Counted from the stretch's first letter, positions 44,426 to 54,119 are shown. The stretch: 64,000 nt of DNA from Aliivibrio_A kagoshimensis (GCF_050337105.1 NZ_JAKJSQ010000002.1:123530-187529); one strand, 5' to 3'. Numbers and translations are program-made. The notes: generated from the sequence alone by a model not told the origin.

Positions 44426-47400
44426 TAGAGTAGTGGCTCCTTTACTGCTGCCGTTGAAGGCAAAAAGGCATCATTAAGTGATTTGCTGATTGTGACTTTT
44501 GCCCCGCTCATGGTGGCACTTAACTGTCCATCTTGATGATAAAGAGAGACATTGGCCATGAGTGAACGAGCGGTGGTTTTCACCACTTCAAGCTCAATCC
44601 AACCCAGATCACCACTGTTAAACGGCAGGTGGGAACGGAATTCCGCAATGGTTGATGGCAAGCTTGCCGCACCATATTGTAATCTTGCCCACACCAGCAT
44701 CGCTTGTAACAGCAGATCTTCTGCAAATGGTTGACTGCCGCCAAATTGCTGGCTTGGAGCAAAAGGTCCACAGTCAGCATTATCGACAGTTGGCAACTGA
44801 CAGCGAACTAATAAGCCTGCATCATCAAAGCGTTGCACCGACTCTATGCCTTGCAACCTTGGGCCATGAAACAGAGTACCATTGCTGTACAGCTCATGGC
44901 GGTCTGTAACCACCTTTGCACTGTCAAAGGTTTTAGTGGTGCTGACCCTTTGACTAGGAACCACTATGGTTGCACGGTATTGAGGGCGACCTTGGCTGGT
45001 GATCATCGCTGCTGTTTTTCCTTCACCTTCAGGGATGAGGGTTAACGTGATCTCTTGAATCTCATTCGAATCAAAGATGATACCTTTTAATAGCTTATAG
45101 TCGTGAACCTCAACCACAGCGCCCAACTGCTGTTGCGCCACTTCACGCATCCACTGGATAGCGCAAACCGTTGGCAGAACAGGGTTGCCTGCAATGCAGT
45201 GATCCGCAATGAAAGGCAACGCCGTTGGGTCAAGGTGACGAATAACGGTCACCTTGTCGTTTAGACGCGGAACCTCTGCAGATTGCACAGACTCCGCATT
45301 ACGCTTTTTTACGCTGTTTTCCTTATTCTCTTCGCTGTTGCCTTGCATGTCAGTGCCGACAAGTAACTGAACACCAGACTCACTCAGCAGCTGTGAACTA
45401 AACAGTTCAGCTCCGGCTTGTAATGGAATCACATAGACACCACGGTCGGTGAACATCTTCTTCAGTGCCGGGTTGACCATGCCGCCATCCCAAGGACCCC
45501 AGTTGAAGCTCATTACTTTTGCTTGCGGGAACCGTGCAGAGAACTGTAAAGACGCTTTATTAAGAATATCGTTAGACATCGCATAGTCGCTCTGTCCTGT
45601 ATTACCATAGAAACCTGCCGCTGATGAGAACATGGCAAACAGTTTTAGTTTGCTGCTATCAAGTGCAGAAAGTACGGCATTAAGTCCACCGACTTTAGTG
45701 CCATACACACGGTTAAGCTCATCCAAGGTTTTGTCTTGAATGTGTTTATCCGCTAGGACACCTGCACCGTGGATCAGGCCAGTAATACCGGTGACATTCG
45801 CAAGGGTGTCAGCCACAGATTGCTGGTTAGACACGTCTAAGCTGATGTACTCAGCCGTTGCGCCAGCATCCGTAAAGGCGTTAAGCGCATTGCTGATCTC
45901 TATGTTACTCAGAACTGGCCATAACAGAGCATCCACCTTTTTCGGTGTTGGCTTATCACCAGAAGCTTGCAGGTGAGCGATGGCAGAGACTTTCAGTTCA
46001 CTCTCTGATTTATTCTGTGCCCATTGTGGCAGCTCAGATGGACTCATGAATTGGCTGCGACCGGCTAAAATAAAGTGTGATTTGCACTGTTTAGCTAAGG
46101 TTAACGCACACTCAAAGGTCACCCCTTTCGCGCCGCCGGTAACCAGTACCTTGTCGCTTGCATCCAATTTTGCAGCTGCTGTTTTGTGTGACGCTTCGCC
46201 AGCAACCAGTGCCATACGACCGGACTCACTAATGCCGACTTCGATAGCGCGAGTGCTCGCGTCAAATAACTCAGCAACAATGGCATCCGCAAAGTCTCTT
46301 GCTTCAACGGTTGGTGCGATATCCAGGGCGCGACAGAATACGTTGTCCCACTCATGGCTTAACGTTTTGGTTAATCCAGATAGGGCCGCTTGGTTAAGCT
46401 CTGCCTTCAACAGTAGCTCGCTATTAAGGTAACCAAAACCACCATCAATACGGCTAACTGTGATAAAGCTACGACGTTTATCATCGGCTTTAGTCAAAGT
46501 AGGCTGTAGCAGCTTCGCCCATAAGAAAGCGTGTTCAACACTCTCTTTGGCACTGTTATCCAAGATAACCGCCGAGCTGTTTGATTCCGTCACTTGAGGC
46601 TGAAGGTGTACAAGGCCTGAAATGGCGGTATGTTTGCTTTCAATCTCGGTGATGAGTGCGTTTAGAGACGCTTCGCTGTTATCGCTAAGCTGATAGCTGG
46701 CAATATCGCTGCTCAAAGGAGACTGTTGTTTGTCACTATCGACAGATAAGGCTGCACGACGAACCACAACCACATTCAGGTTGTTTGCCGTTAGTTTTTC
46801 AGCCAGTACGCCAGCATTGTGTCCATCATCTGTGATCACAATGCAGCCGTCGGTTGAGAAGCAGTCTGTTAATTTATCCGCCGATGGAAGCTTTTTTAGC
46901 GCTACCTCGCTGTGTGGAGGCAGTTCAACACTAGGTGCTGTTGGGGCAACCACTGACGCTGGTGTTGCGACAGTAGCGGCTGAATCACCCAGTTTGCTTT
47001 GCATGTAAGTGACGATTTCGCCCAGTGTACGACACTCAGCTAAATCTTCAGGATTGAGTTCAGGAAGTGTTGGTAGTTGGTCTTGAACCGTTCCTAAGAT
47101 CTCAACACGTTTGATTGAATCAATTCCAAGATCCGCTTCCATGTCCATTGCCAGGTCAAGCATTTCTGCAGGGTAACCGGTCTTATCAGCAACAACATCC
47201 ATCATGGTAGTCTGTACATGTGCAGCGTCTAAGCCAGAAGCTTGAGCGGCAGGTGCTTCAACCGATGGTGCAGCTGCCGAGGTTGCCGGCAGTTTGCTGT
47301 TCATGTAGTCGACGATTTCACCTAGGGTACGGCACTCAGCTAAATCTTCAGGGTTAAGCTCAGGCAGCGTTGGCAGTTGATCTTGAACCGTACCTAGAAT

Positions 47401-50400
47401 CTCAACGCGTTTGATGGAGTCGATACCTAAATCGGCTTCCATATCCATGGCAAGGTCTAGCATTTCTGATGGGTAACCCGTTTTATCAGCTACGACATCA
47501 AGCATGGTCGCTTGAACTTGCGCTGCGTCTAAACCGCCAGTTGATGTAGCTGTAGGCGCTGTTGCGACAGTTTCTGCCACAGGAGCAACTGCACCCAGTT
47601 TGCTGTTCATGTAGTCAACGATTTCGCCCAAAGTGCGGCACTCAGCAAGATCTTCAGGGTTAAGCTCTGGCAGAGTCGGTAGCTGCTCTTGCACTGTACC
47701 AAGAATTTCAACACGTTTGATGGAGTCGATACCTAAATCGGCTTCCATGTCCATCGCAAGATCAAGCATTTCGGTAGGGTAACCCGTTTTGTCCGCAACC
47801 ACTTCTAACATGGTATTTTGAACGGTAGAGGCATCTAAACCACTCGCAGCTTGTGCTTGAACTGCAGGAGCTGCGCTTACAGAAACCGCCGAACCTAGCT
47901 TACTGTTCATGTAGTCTACGATTTCGCCTAGAGTACGACACTCTGCTAAATCTTCAGGATTAAGCTCAGGAAGAGTCGGTAATTGCTCTTGCACTGTACC
48001 TAGAATTTCAACACGCTTGATTGAGTCGATACCCAGATCCGCTTCCATATCCATCGATAGTTCAAGCATCTCTGTTGGGTAGCCGGTTTTATCAGCCACC
48101 ACTTCAAGCATGGTGTTTTGTACTTTTTCTGCATCAAGGCCATTGGCAACTGGTGCGGCAACAACAGATACAGCAACCGGAGCTGCTGACCCCATTTTAC
48201 TGTTCATGTAACTGACGATTTCGCCCAGTGTGCGACACTCCGCGAGATCTTCAGGGTTGAGTTCTGGAAGGTGAGGCATCTGCTCTTGTACCGTCCCTAG
48301 GATCTCAACACGTTTGATGGAGTCGATGCCTAAATCGGCTTCCATATCCATCTCTAGATCGAGCATTTCAGTAGGGTAGCCCGTCTTCTCTGCAACAACA
48401 TCAAGCATGACCGCTTTCGCATCGGCATTAGCTGAAACAGGAGCAGCAACCGCAACAGGTGCTGGCGCTGGCACAACAATCGGAGCAACGACAGGTTGAG
48501 CAATCGGTGCAGGCTTCACGGCAACCACTGGCGCAGCTTTAGCCGCTGCTGGTTGTGTAGGTGCAGAAGTCACTTGAGTTAGCGGGGCTTGAACAACAGG
48601 TGCTTGGCTTGCAGGAGTTTGATAAATTGGCGCCTGAGTGGATAGCGCTGTTCCTGTTAAGCTATGTGTTAGCGATTCAGTGCCTTGTGCCTGATGTGCT
48701 AAAAAGTTAGCGTGCGCTTTTAGTGTCTCAGACTGATGCTGATGGAACATCTCCATTGAGCGTTGTAGGCTCTCAGGAATGGCAATACCTGCAGCGGCCA
48801 TTTTGGTGTGCTCAGCCATTAAGGTGGTAAACGTATCACCGTACTGCTGTGGAATCGCTAAGAATTGCTGGTGCAGTTCTGCGGCTTGCTGTTGAGCCGT
48901 AAAGAAAGCGTCTAAAGTGCTGCCACTGCTAGCAGGAGCAGCCGTCGCAACAGGTGCCGTTTGTACATTGACAGAAGTAGAACCTACAGCGGCAGTAGGC
49001 GCTGCGGCGACAGGTACTTCTTGTACTACCGTTTTAATCACTTCTTTCTCTACTATTTTCTCAACCACTTTTTCAACCACCTCTTTTTCAAGTGTTACTG
49101 AACCTGTTGTTAATGATTTATCCATTTTAGCTCGCGTAGCGGGACTAATATGATTGGTCGCGCTGAGCTTAATATTCATTGGTGATGCAGCTGCTGGAGC
49201 GGCAATGTCTGCTTGATAAGGGTCTACATTATCAAGTTCAATACCGGCAACCGCTAGCTGTACGGCGGCGAGACGGAACTGTGCATCACTGTCGCCTTTC
49301 GGATTTGGGTTCAAGCTGATAGCAATCAACTCCTCACCTTTTTCCGCTAATGTTTTTTCAACCAATTTTTGCAAGATGTTTTTAGGGCCAAACTCAACAA
49401 ACAGACGGGCACCCGCATCGTACATTGCCATCAACTGATCGCTAAAGCGAACGGACTGAAGCATATGCTGCTTAAACTCTTTTTTGATGGTTCGTGCTTC
49501 GTTTTTGTATTGAGCACCACTGGCATTGGAGTAGAGTGCAATGCTTGGCTTGGTAAATGATGCTTTTTCAATCGCGCTAGCAAATGGCTTTTGAGCGTGA
49601 CCAACAAGCGGTGTATGGAAAGCACCAGAAACAGGCAGGGCAATCGCTTTGAGTCCCGCTTCTTCCAGTGATGTTGCTGCTTGTTTGGCTGAGTCGGTTG
49701 GTCCGGCAATCACTAATTGCGTTGGTGCATTGAAATTGGCAATGCTGACACCGTCAAATTTAGCGGTAATCTCTTCAACTTTGCTACGCTCAGAAGCGTC
49801 ACCAAGGATGACGGCATACATAGTACCGCTGTCACCTTTTTCGGGTGTTGCCGCCATGGCATCACCACGTGCGAAAGCAAGCTGATAGTAATCTTCTTGT
49901 GAGATAACCCCAGATGCACACAGCGCACTTAATTCACCAAAGCTATGACCTGCAACCATGTCAGGGCTGAAACCCGCTTGAGTCAACAACTGGTATTGAC
50001 CCATAGATAGCGTACCAATGGCACTTTGCGCATTCGCGGTATTGGTCAATGTTGCCTGTTGAGCGGCAGCATCTTCATTGTTGAAGGTTGGAATTGGGAA
50101 CAACACACTTGAAAGCGGTGTTTTGCCGTTCGCACCAAATACTTGATCAGATTGAGCAATTTGGTCTCGTACTTCTGGGAAGTAACACGCTAATTCACGG
50201 CCCATGTTTAGGTACTGTGAACCTTGACCTGCGAACAGAGCGGCAACTTTCGATTTGTTAGTGACAAACGCGCTTTCACGGTAGCTTGTACCATTTGGCA
50301 GCTGCCAGTGAGTTGCGGTCTGCTTATCAAAAGAGGCCAGTGCTTGAGTTAATAGTGTTTCTAACTCATGCGCTGTTGCCGCTACTAGACCTAAACGGGC

Positions 50401-52038
50401 ATGGCTTGTATCGATAGAGCGAAGCGCATTATCTGCCACCACAGAATCAAACGAAACCGATTGGTTAGAGAGACCAGCAGAGATCTGCTTAAGTTGAGTC
50501 TGTAGATCTGCTTTGCTTGTTGCACTAAATAGCAGCGTTTGCGGAACAAGACGCTGACGATACTTATCACCACGTAGGTGTTCAGCACTGTGCTCTTCGA
50601 GTACCACGTGGAAGTTTGTGCCACCGAACCCAAATGAGCTAATACCCGCGCGGCGAGGTGTGCCGTCCGTACGCTGCATCCAAGGACGAGTTTCAGTATT
50701 TAGGTAAAAAGGAGAGTCTTTAATCTCTAATTTCGGGTTTGGTTCAGAGACATTAATAGTTGCTGGCAGTACTTTATGGTGCAGAGCAAGTGCCGCTTTA
50801 ATCAGACCGGCCGTACCTGCAGTTGATTTGGTGTGACCAATCTGCGATTTCACTGACCCTAACGCGATGTGTTGTTTAGTTTTTAACTCTTCGCCAAATA
50901 CCGACGATAAACCACTAAATTCAGCGGCATCACCTGCCGCCGTACCTGTACCGTGCGCTTCTAAAAGCCCGAGAGTATGTGGGGCAAATCCTGCATCATC
51001 ATAAGCACGTTTCAGCGCTTTGGCTTGGCCAGACGGACGCGGTGCATAGATACTTTTGAACTTACCATCCGAAGAGGCACCGATGCCTTTGATGACTGAG
51101 TAGATACGATCGCCATCACGTTCAGCATCTTCAAGGCGCTTAAGAGCAACCATACCAATACCTTCACCAATCATCATACCTTTTGAATCGATATCAAACG
51201 GCTGAATGGTATCGTTAGTGGTAAAGGCTGGGGTTTTCGAGAAGCTCATGTACATGGTCGGTGAGTTATCGGTACAGACACCACCAGTGATCATCATTTC
51301 ACTACGACCCTCAACCAACTCACTCAGAGCCATACGAAGCGCTGCTAAAGAGCCTGCACACGCTGCATCAACCACACAGTTCATACCACCTAAATCAAAG
51401 CGGTTAGCGATACGGCCAGCGATGACGTTGCCAAGAGAACCAGGGAATGAGTTCTCTTCCCAATGTATGTATTGGTCTTGGAATTTCTTGATCAACATCT
51501 CACTGTCAGCGTCACTGATGCCACTGTTAGCAAATACTTTTTTAAGAATAGGGTATTGCAGTCGAGCATTTAAGCTCTGGCTGATCTTCTGACCGCCACC
51601 CACACCTAACGTGATACCAATTTTGTCTTTGTCATACCCTTCTGCAAGATTTGCGTCGGCAAGCACTTCTTTAGCAACCACAAGAGAGAGAAGCTGAGAG
51701 GTATCAGTAAGCTCAAGAATGTTTGGCGGAAGGCCGAACTCCATTGGGTTAAAGTCAACTTCAGGCATGAAGCCGCCACGTTTACAGTAAGACTTGTCCG
51801 CAGCGGTTTTATCAGCATCGTAGTAATCTTCAGTTTTCCAGTGTGTGTCTGGAATATCTGAGATTGCGTCGATTTTGTCACTGATTAAATCCCAAAACTT
51901 ATTGAGATAGCGAGAGTTGGCAAAAATACTAGCCATGCCGACGATGGCAATAGGCATATCTTTCAGGCGCTTATTAAGACGAGAATCTTCTTCGCTTGTT
52001 GTTGCAGAAGAAGTTGGTGACTTTGGTGCTTGGCTCAT
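44425..52038 (-). CDS. pfaA: PUFA synthase subunit PfaA (KS-MAT-5xACP-KR-DH-like)
   Basis: A 2537-residue iterative polyketide-like synthase subunit, first gene of pfaABCD. In order: ketosynthase with active Cys227 (DAACAGSLAAL), EAHGTGTAAGD and KSQIGHTKSTAG; malonyl acyltransferase with Ser699 in AGHSFGEL; a Val/Ala/Pro-rich linker; five acyl carrier protein repeats, each with phosphopantetheine-bearing LGIDSIKRVEIL at Ser1240, 1339, 1439, 1541 and 1641; a ketoreductase with VTGGAKGVTF near 1967 and SSAAGFYGNTGQSDYAMSN; and a C-terminal dehydratase-like region with ADHCIAGNPVLP near 2278. The ACPs need a phosphopantetheinyl transferase (PfaE), which is not in this window. GGAG precedes the start; a hairpin lies just before it. 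Confidence 0.97.
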   Translation of the reverse strand: MSQAPKSPTSSATTSEEDSRLNKRLKDMPIAIVGMASIFANSRYLNKFWDLISDKIDAISDIPDTHWKTEDYYDADKTAADKSYCKRGGFMPEVDFNPMEFGLPPNILELTDTSQLLSLVVAKEVLADANLAEGYDKDKIGITLGVGGGQKISQSLNARLQYPILKKVFANSGISDADSEMLIKKFQDQYIHWEENSFPGSLGNVIAGRIANRFDLGGMNCVVDAACAGSLAALRMALSELVEGRSEMMITGGVCTDNSPTMYMSFSKTPAFTTNDTIQPFDIDSKGMMIGEGIGMVALKRLEDAERDGDRIYSVIKGIGASSDGKFKSIYAPRPSGQAKALKRAYDDAGFAPHTLGLLEAHGTGTAAGDAAEFSGLSSVFGEELKTKQHIALGSVKSQIGHTKSTAGTAGLIKAALALHHKVLPATINVSEPNPKLEIKDSPFYLNTETRPWMQRTDGTPRRAGISSFGFGGTNFHVVLEEHSAEHLRGDKYRQRLVPQTLLFSATSKADLQTQLKQISAGLSNQSVSFDSVVADNALRSIDTSHARLGLVAATAHELETLLTQALASFDKQTATHWQLPNGTSYRESAFVTNKSKVAALFAGQGSQYLNMGRELACYFPEVRDQIAQSDQVFGANGKTPLSSVLFPIPTFNNEDAAAQQATLTNTANAQSAIGTLSMGQYQLLTQAGFSPDMVAGHSFGELSALCASGVISQEDYYQLAFARGDAMAATPEKGDSGTMYAVILGDASERSKVEEITAKFDGVSIANFNAPTQLVIAGPTDSAKQAATSLEEAGLKAIALPVSGAFHTPLVGHAQKPFASAIEKASFTKPSIALYSNASGAQYKNEARTIKKEFKQHMLQSVRFSDQLMAMYDAGARLFVEFGPKNILQKLVEKTLAEKGEELIAISLNPNPKGDSDAQFRLAAVQLAVAGIELDNVDPYQADIAAPAAASPMNIKLSATNHISPATRAKMDKSLTTGSVTLEKEVVEKVVEKIVEKEVIKTVVQEVPVAAAPTAAVGSTSVNVQTAPVATAAPASSGSTLDAFFTAQQQAAELHQQFLAIPQQYGDTFTTLMAEHTKMAAAGIAIPESLQRSMEMFHQHQSETLKAHANFLAHQAQGTESLTHSLTGTALSTQAPIYQTPASQAPVVQAPLTQVTSAPTQPAAAKAAPVVAVKPAPIAQPVVAPIVVPAPAPVAVAAPVSANADAKAVMLDVVAEKTGYPTEMLDLEMDMEADLGIDSIKRVEILGTVQEQMPHLPELNPEDLAECRTLGEIVSYMNSKMGSAAPVAVSVVAAPVANGLDAEKVQNTMLEVVADKTGYPTEMLELSMDMEADLGIDSIKRVEILGTVQEQLPTLPELNPEDLAECRTLGEIVDYMNSKLGSAVSVSAAPAVQAQAASGLDASTVQNTMLEVVADKTGYPTEMLDLAMDMEADLGIDSIKRVEILGTVQEQLPTLPELNPEDLAECRTLGEIVDYMNSKLGAVAPVAETVATAPTATSTGGLDAAQVQATMLDVVADKTGYPSEMLDLAMDMEADLGIDSIKRVEILGTVQDQLPTLPELNPEDLAECRTLGEIVDYMNSKLPATSAAAPSVEAPAAQASGLDAAHVQTTMMDVVADKTGYPAEMLDLAMDMEADLGIDSIKRVEILGTVQDQLPTLPELNPEDLAECRTLGEIVTYMQSKLGDSAATVATPASVVAPTAPSVELPPHSEVALKKLPSADKLTDCFSTDGCIVITDDGHNAGVLAEKLTANNLNVVVVRRAALSVDSDKQQSPLSSDIASYQLSDNSEASLNALITEIESKHTAISGLVHLQPQVTESNSSAVILDNSAKESVEHAFLWAKLLQPTLTKADDKRRSFITVSRIDGGFGYLNSELLLKAELNQAALSGLTKTLSHEWDNVFCRALDIAPTVEARDFADAIVAELFDASTRAIEVGISESGRMALVAGEASHKTAAAKLDASDKVLVTGGAKGVTFECALTLAKQCKSHFILAGRSQFMSPSELPQWAQNKSESELKVSAIAHLQASGDKPTPKKVDALLWPVLSNIEISNALNAFTDAGATAEYISLDVSNQQSVADTLANVTGITGLIHGAGVLADKHIQDKTLDELNRVYGTKVGGLNAVLSALDSSKLKLFAMFSSAAGFYGNTGQSDYAMSNDILNKASLQFSARFPQAKVMSFNWGPWDGGMVNPALKKMFTDRGVYVIPLQAGAELFSSQLLSESGVQLLVGTDMQGNSEENKENSVKKRNAESVQSAEVPRLNDKVTVIRHLDPTALPFIADHCIAGNPVLPTVCAIQWMREVAQQQLGAVVEVHDYKLLKGIIFDSNEIQEITLTLIPEGEGKTAAMITSQGRPQYRATIVVPSQRVSTTKTFDSAKVVTDRHELYSNGTLFHGPRLQGIESVQRFDDAGLLVRCQLPTVDNADCGPFAPSQQFGGSQPFAEDLLLQAMLVWARLQYGAASLPSTIAEFRSHLPFNSGDLGWIELEVVKTTARSLMANVSLYHQDGQLSATMSGAKVTISKSLNDAFLPSTAAVKEPLL
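47000..48425 (-). repeat. Five tandem ACP-coding repeats within pfaA
   Basis: Five units of about 300 bases, with the Ser codons at 48319-48321, 48022-48024, 47722-47724, 47416-47418 and 47116-47118. Each encodes MEADLGIDSIKRVEILGTVQ; the linkers between units differ in length and are rich in Ala, Val and Pro. Units 1-3 carry EQ and units 4-5 carry DQ after the motif, pointing to a more recent duplication of neighbouring units. Copy number may vary between strains. Confidence 0.93.
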
Positions 52039-52470
52039 TATGAGTCTCCACTGACTACCTAAAGGTTAGGTATCTATTTGATCTTTATTGTCCGTTAACA
52101 AGTTTGTTGACTCATTTTGAATAACTGAATCAACATATAAATCGTGTTGGATAGTGATCTCAATCCATTATTTGTGGGCTAGACTACTGGAGGCAGGCTA
52201 GGGATACAACAGACTAAAGGGTTATTTATCACTGGTTTGACCGGACTAAAAGAGTGGTTTTTATTGAGTAAATTAACAGCTGAGGAATAACTCTATGTTT
52301 CCTATGGGTTTGCGGAGCTTTTAGGGTAAATACTCTAATTTTATCTAATGAAAATAATAGTTTACAAAAATTACCCCAATATTTCGTAGCAGCGGGTTTA
52401 TACCGCTATTTTTTATAAATGGAAGGATGTGCACCTAATGGAAGTTGCTTACTTAAAGTGCACATTGAAT
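52039..52470 (-). promoter_or_regulatory. Upstream region of pfaA
   Basis: 432 bases between the thioesterase gene and pfaA, AT-rich, with no gene seen. A 7-bp perfect hairpin TACCTAA/TTAGGTA (52056-52072, loop of three) stands 17 bases before the pfaA start and directly before its GGAG. Near the thioesterase end there is a 7-base inverted repeat TGTGCAC/GTGCACA (52428-52434 with 52458-52464). The pfaA promoter is expected here but I cannot pick it with confidence. Confidence 0.5.
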
Positions 52471-52872
52471 TTATTGCGACAAGAGTGAACTCAGAACATC
52501 ATCGGGAATAGGGTGCAGTTTTTTCTCTTTATCCAAACAGACCATCTCAATGTCCCCGATAACGGCAGCTCGGGTGGCTCCTGGACGCCATACTTCTTGA
52601 CGCCATAACGTTTTGTATTTGCCATCAATCGAGAAGGTAGTACGAATGTCACACACTTCAGCAAACTCAACCCCATCTTGAAAGGTCATGTTGGCTTTAT
52701 ATACCGCAAAGCCTAGGCCGTGTTCATTCCAAAGCTGAGCCAATTTATCACTATCGATCACATGCTCACGGGCGCGTTCAAAATATTTTAAAAAGTTGGG
52801 ATGATAAACAACACCAGAGTGATCAGTGTCTTCATAATATATCTGTACAGGATGATGATAAACCGTTGTCAT
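52471..52872 (-). CDS. Hot-dog fold acyl-CoA/ACP thioesterase (YbgC/Orf6-like)
   Basis: A 133-residue 4-hydroxybenzoyl-CoA thioesterase-like enzyme. The family motif YYEDTDHSGVVYHPNFLKYF gives catalytic Asp17. A homologue called Orf6 is found next to pfa genes in Photobacterium profundum and hydrolyses long-chain acyl thioesters. Here it is the first gene on the pfa strand and lies 432 bases before pfaA. It is therefore a good candidate to release the polyunsaturated chain from the synthase, giving free acid or a pool for OleA after activation. It is not Tol-Pal-linked YbgC by context. Confidence 0.88.
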   Translation of the reverse strand: MTTVYHHPVQIYYEDTDHSGVVYHPNFLKYFERAREHVIDSDKLAQLWNEHGLGFAVYKANMTFQDGVEFAEVCDIRTTFSIDGKYKTLWRQEVWRPGATRAAVIGDIEMVCLDKEKKLHPIPDDVLSSLLSQ

Positions 52873-53069
52873 ATTGCTCTACATTTCAATTTATTGTGTG
52901 GGGTAACATAAAAGTCACATTCTACGCAATAATAGTGCTGTAATCAGCTTTAATTCGTAGTTTTGATTGAATCCTTTTCCGTTTCTTGGTCAAATGTCCG
53001 CCCTATGCCTAAAAATACTAAATATTGGGCGCCTAATGTCTAATATTGCGAGCTAATTAATACTGTTGC
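52873..53069. promoter_or_regulatory. Divergent promoter region between the thioesterase gene and oleA
   Basis: 197 AT-rich bases serving both directions. Partial repeats of CCTAA occur at 53007-53012 (GCCTAAA) and 53031-53037 (GCCTAAT), with CGCCC at 52999 and GGGCG at 53027 forming an imperfect inverted repeat. Related ACCTAA sequences occur in front of pfaA. This may be a shared regulatory motif, or chance. Confidence 0.35.
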
Positions 53070-54119
53070 ATGAAATATTCCCGCGTTTTTATAAATAGTC
53101 TGGCCTATGAGTTAGCCCCTCAAGTGGTAACCAGCTCAGAGTTAGAGTCTCGTTTAGCACCTCTGTATGAAAAATTCCGTATTCCTATGGGGCAGCTAGC
53201 TGCACTGACTGGAATCGAAGAACGTCGTTGGTGGCCCAAAAACCATAAGTTATCTGATGGTGCACTCGCTGCAGCACAGAAAGCCATCGATGAAACGGGT
53301 ATCAATGTCGATGATCTCGGCGCTGTGGTGTATACCGGAGTGTGTAGAGATCAACATGAACCTGCGACCGCTTGTCGAATTGCTGGTGAGTTGGGCGTGT
53401 CGACCCATACTGCTATCTATGACATCAGCAATGCCTGCTTGGGTGTGCTGTCTGGCATTTTGGATATTGCCAATCGAATTGAATTGGGTCAGATAAAGTC
53501 TGGACTAGTGGTATCGTGTGAATCCGCTAGGCACATTGTTGATATCACCATCGAACACATGCTGGCTGAACCGACGATGCAGAACTTTGCTCAGTCATTG
53601 GCGACGTTAACTGGCAGTTCTGGCGCCGTCGCTGTTATTTTAACTGATGGCTCATTGCCATTGAACAATCAGCGCCAACACCAGCTGTTAGGTGCTAGCC
53701 ACTTATCCGCACCTGAGCACCATAAATTGTGCGAATGGGGCTTGAAAGAGGTGGGGCCGCAGCTCTATCGTGAGTTTATGCGTACTGACGGCGTTACGCT
53801 GTTGAAAGAGGGCGTGAAACTCGCGAAGGATACATGGGAACACTTTTTGGAACAGCGAGAGTGGGTTGCTGAGCAGGTCGACAAAGTGATTTGTCATCAG
53901 GTTGGGGCATCAAATCGAAAGCAAGTACTTAGTGCGTTGCAAATTCCCGTGGGTAAAGAGTTTCCAACGTATCGCCTAATGGGCAATATGGGCAGTGTTT
54001 CTTTGCCAGTAACGGCGGCAATGGCTCATGATCACGGTTTTCTCAAACCGGGTGATAACGTGAGTTTTCTTGGAATAGGCAGTGGTTTGAACTGCATGAT
54101 GCTTGGATTAAAGTGGTAA
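53070..54119 (+). CDS. oleA: Acyl-CoA head-to-head condensing thiolase OleA
   Basis: Thiolase-fold enzyme, 349 residues, that joins two fatty acyl-CoAs by non-decarboxylative Claisen condensation to a 2-alkyl-3-ketoacid, the first step of long-chain olefin synthesis. Catalytic residues appear as Cys123 (SNACLGVLSG), Glu97 (DQHEPATACR), His276 (ICHQVGASN) and Asn306 (GNMGSVSLP), corresponding to Cys143, Glu117, His285 and Asn315 in the well-studied Xanthomonas enzyme. It is the first gene of oleABCD, running rightward. In organisms that also carry pfa, the substrate is thought to include PUFA-derived chains. Confidence 0.94.
   Translation: MKYSRVFINSLAYELAPQVVTSSELESRLAPLYEKFRIPMGQLAALTGIEERRWWPKNHKLSDGALAAAQKAIDETGINVDDLGAVVYTGVCRDQHEPATACRIAGELGVSTHTAIYDISNACLGVLSGILDIANRIELGQIKSGLVVSCESARHIVDITIEHMLAEPTMQNFAQSLATLTGSSGAVAVILTDGSLPLNNQRQHQLLGASHLSAPEHHKLCEWGLKEVGPQLYREFMRTDGVTLLKEGVKLAKDTWEHFLEQREWVAEQVDKVICHQVGASNRKQVLSALQIPVGKEFPTYRLMGNMGSVSLPVTAAMAHDHGFLKPGDNVSFLGIGSGLNCMMLGLKW

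Noticed and set aside
45980..46432. A 150-codon reading frame opposite the pfaA ketoreductase region
   Set aside because: Antisense to clearly coding sequence, no ribosome site, no recognisable domain.
47000..48425. Repeats resembling a tandem or CRISPR-like array
   Set aside because: They are in-frame ACP-coding units of about 300 bases, not short repeats with unique spacers.
52391..52416. AGCGG/CCGCT hairpin followed by TTTTTT, terminator-like on the plus strand
   Set aside because: The stem is only 5 bp and no plus-strand gene lies upstream to be terminated.
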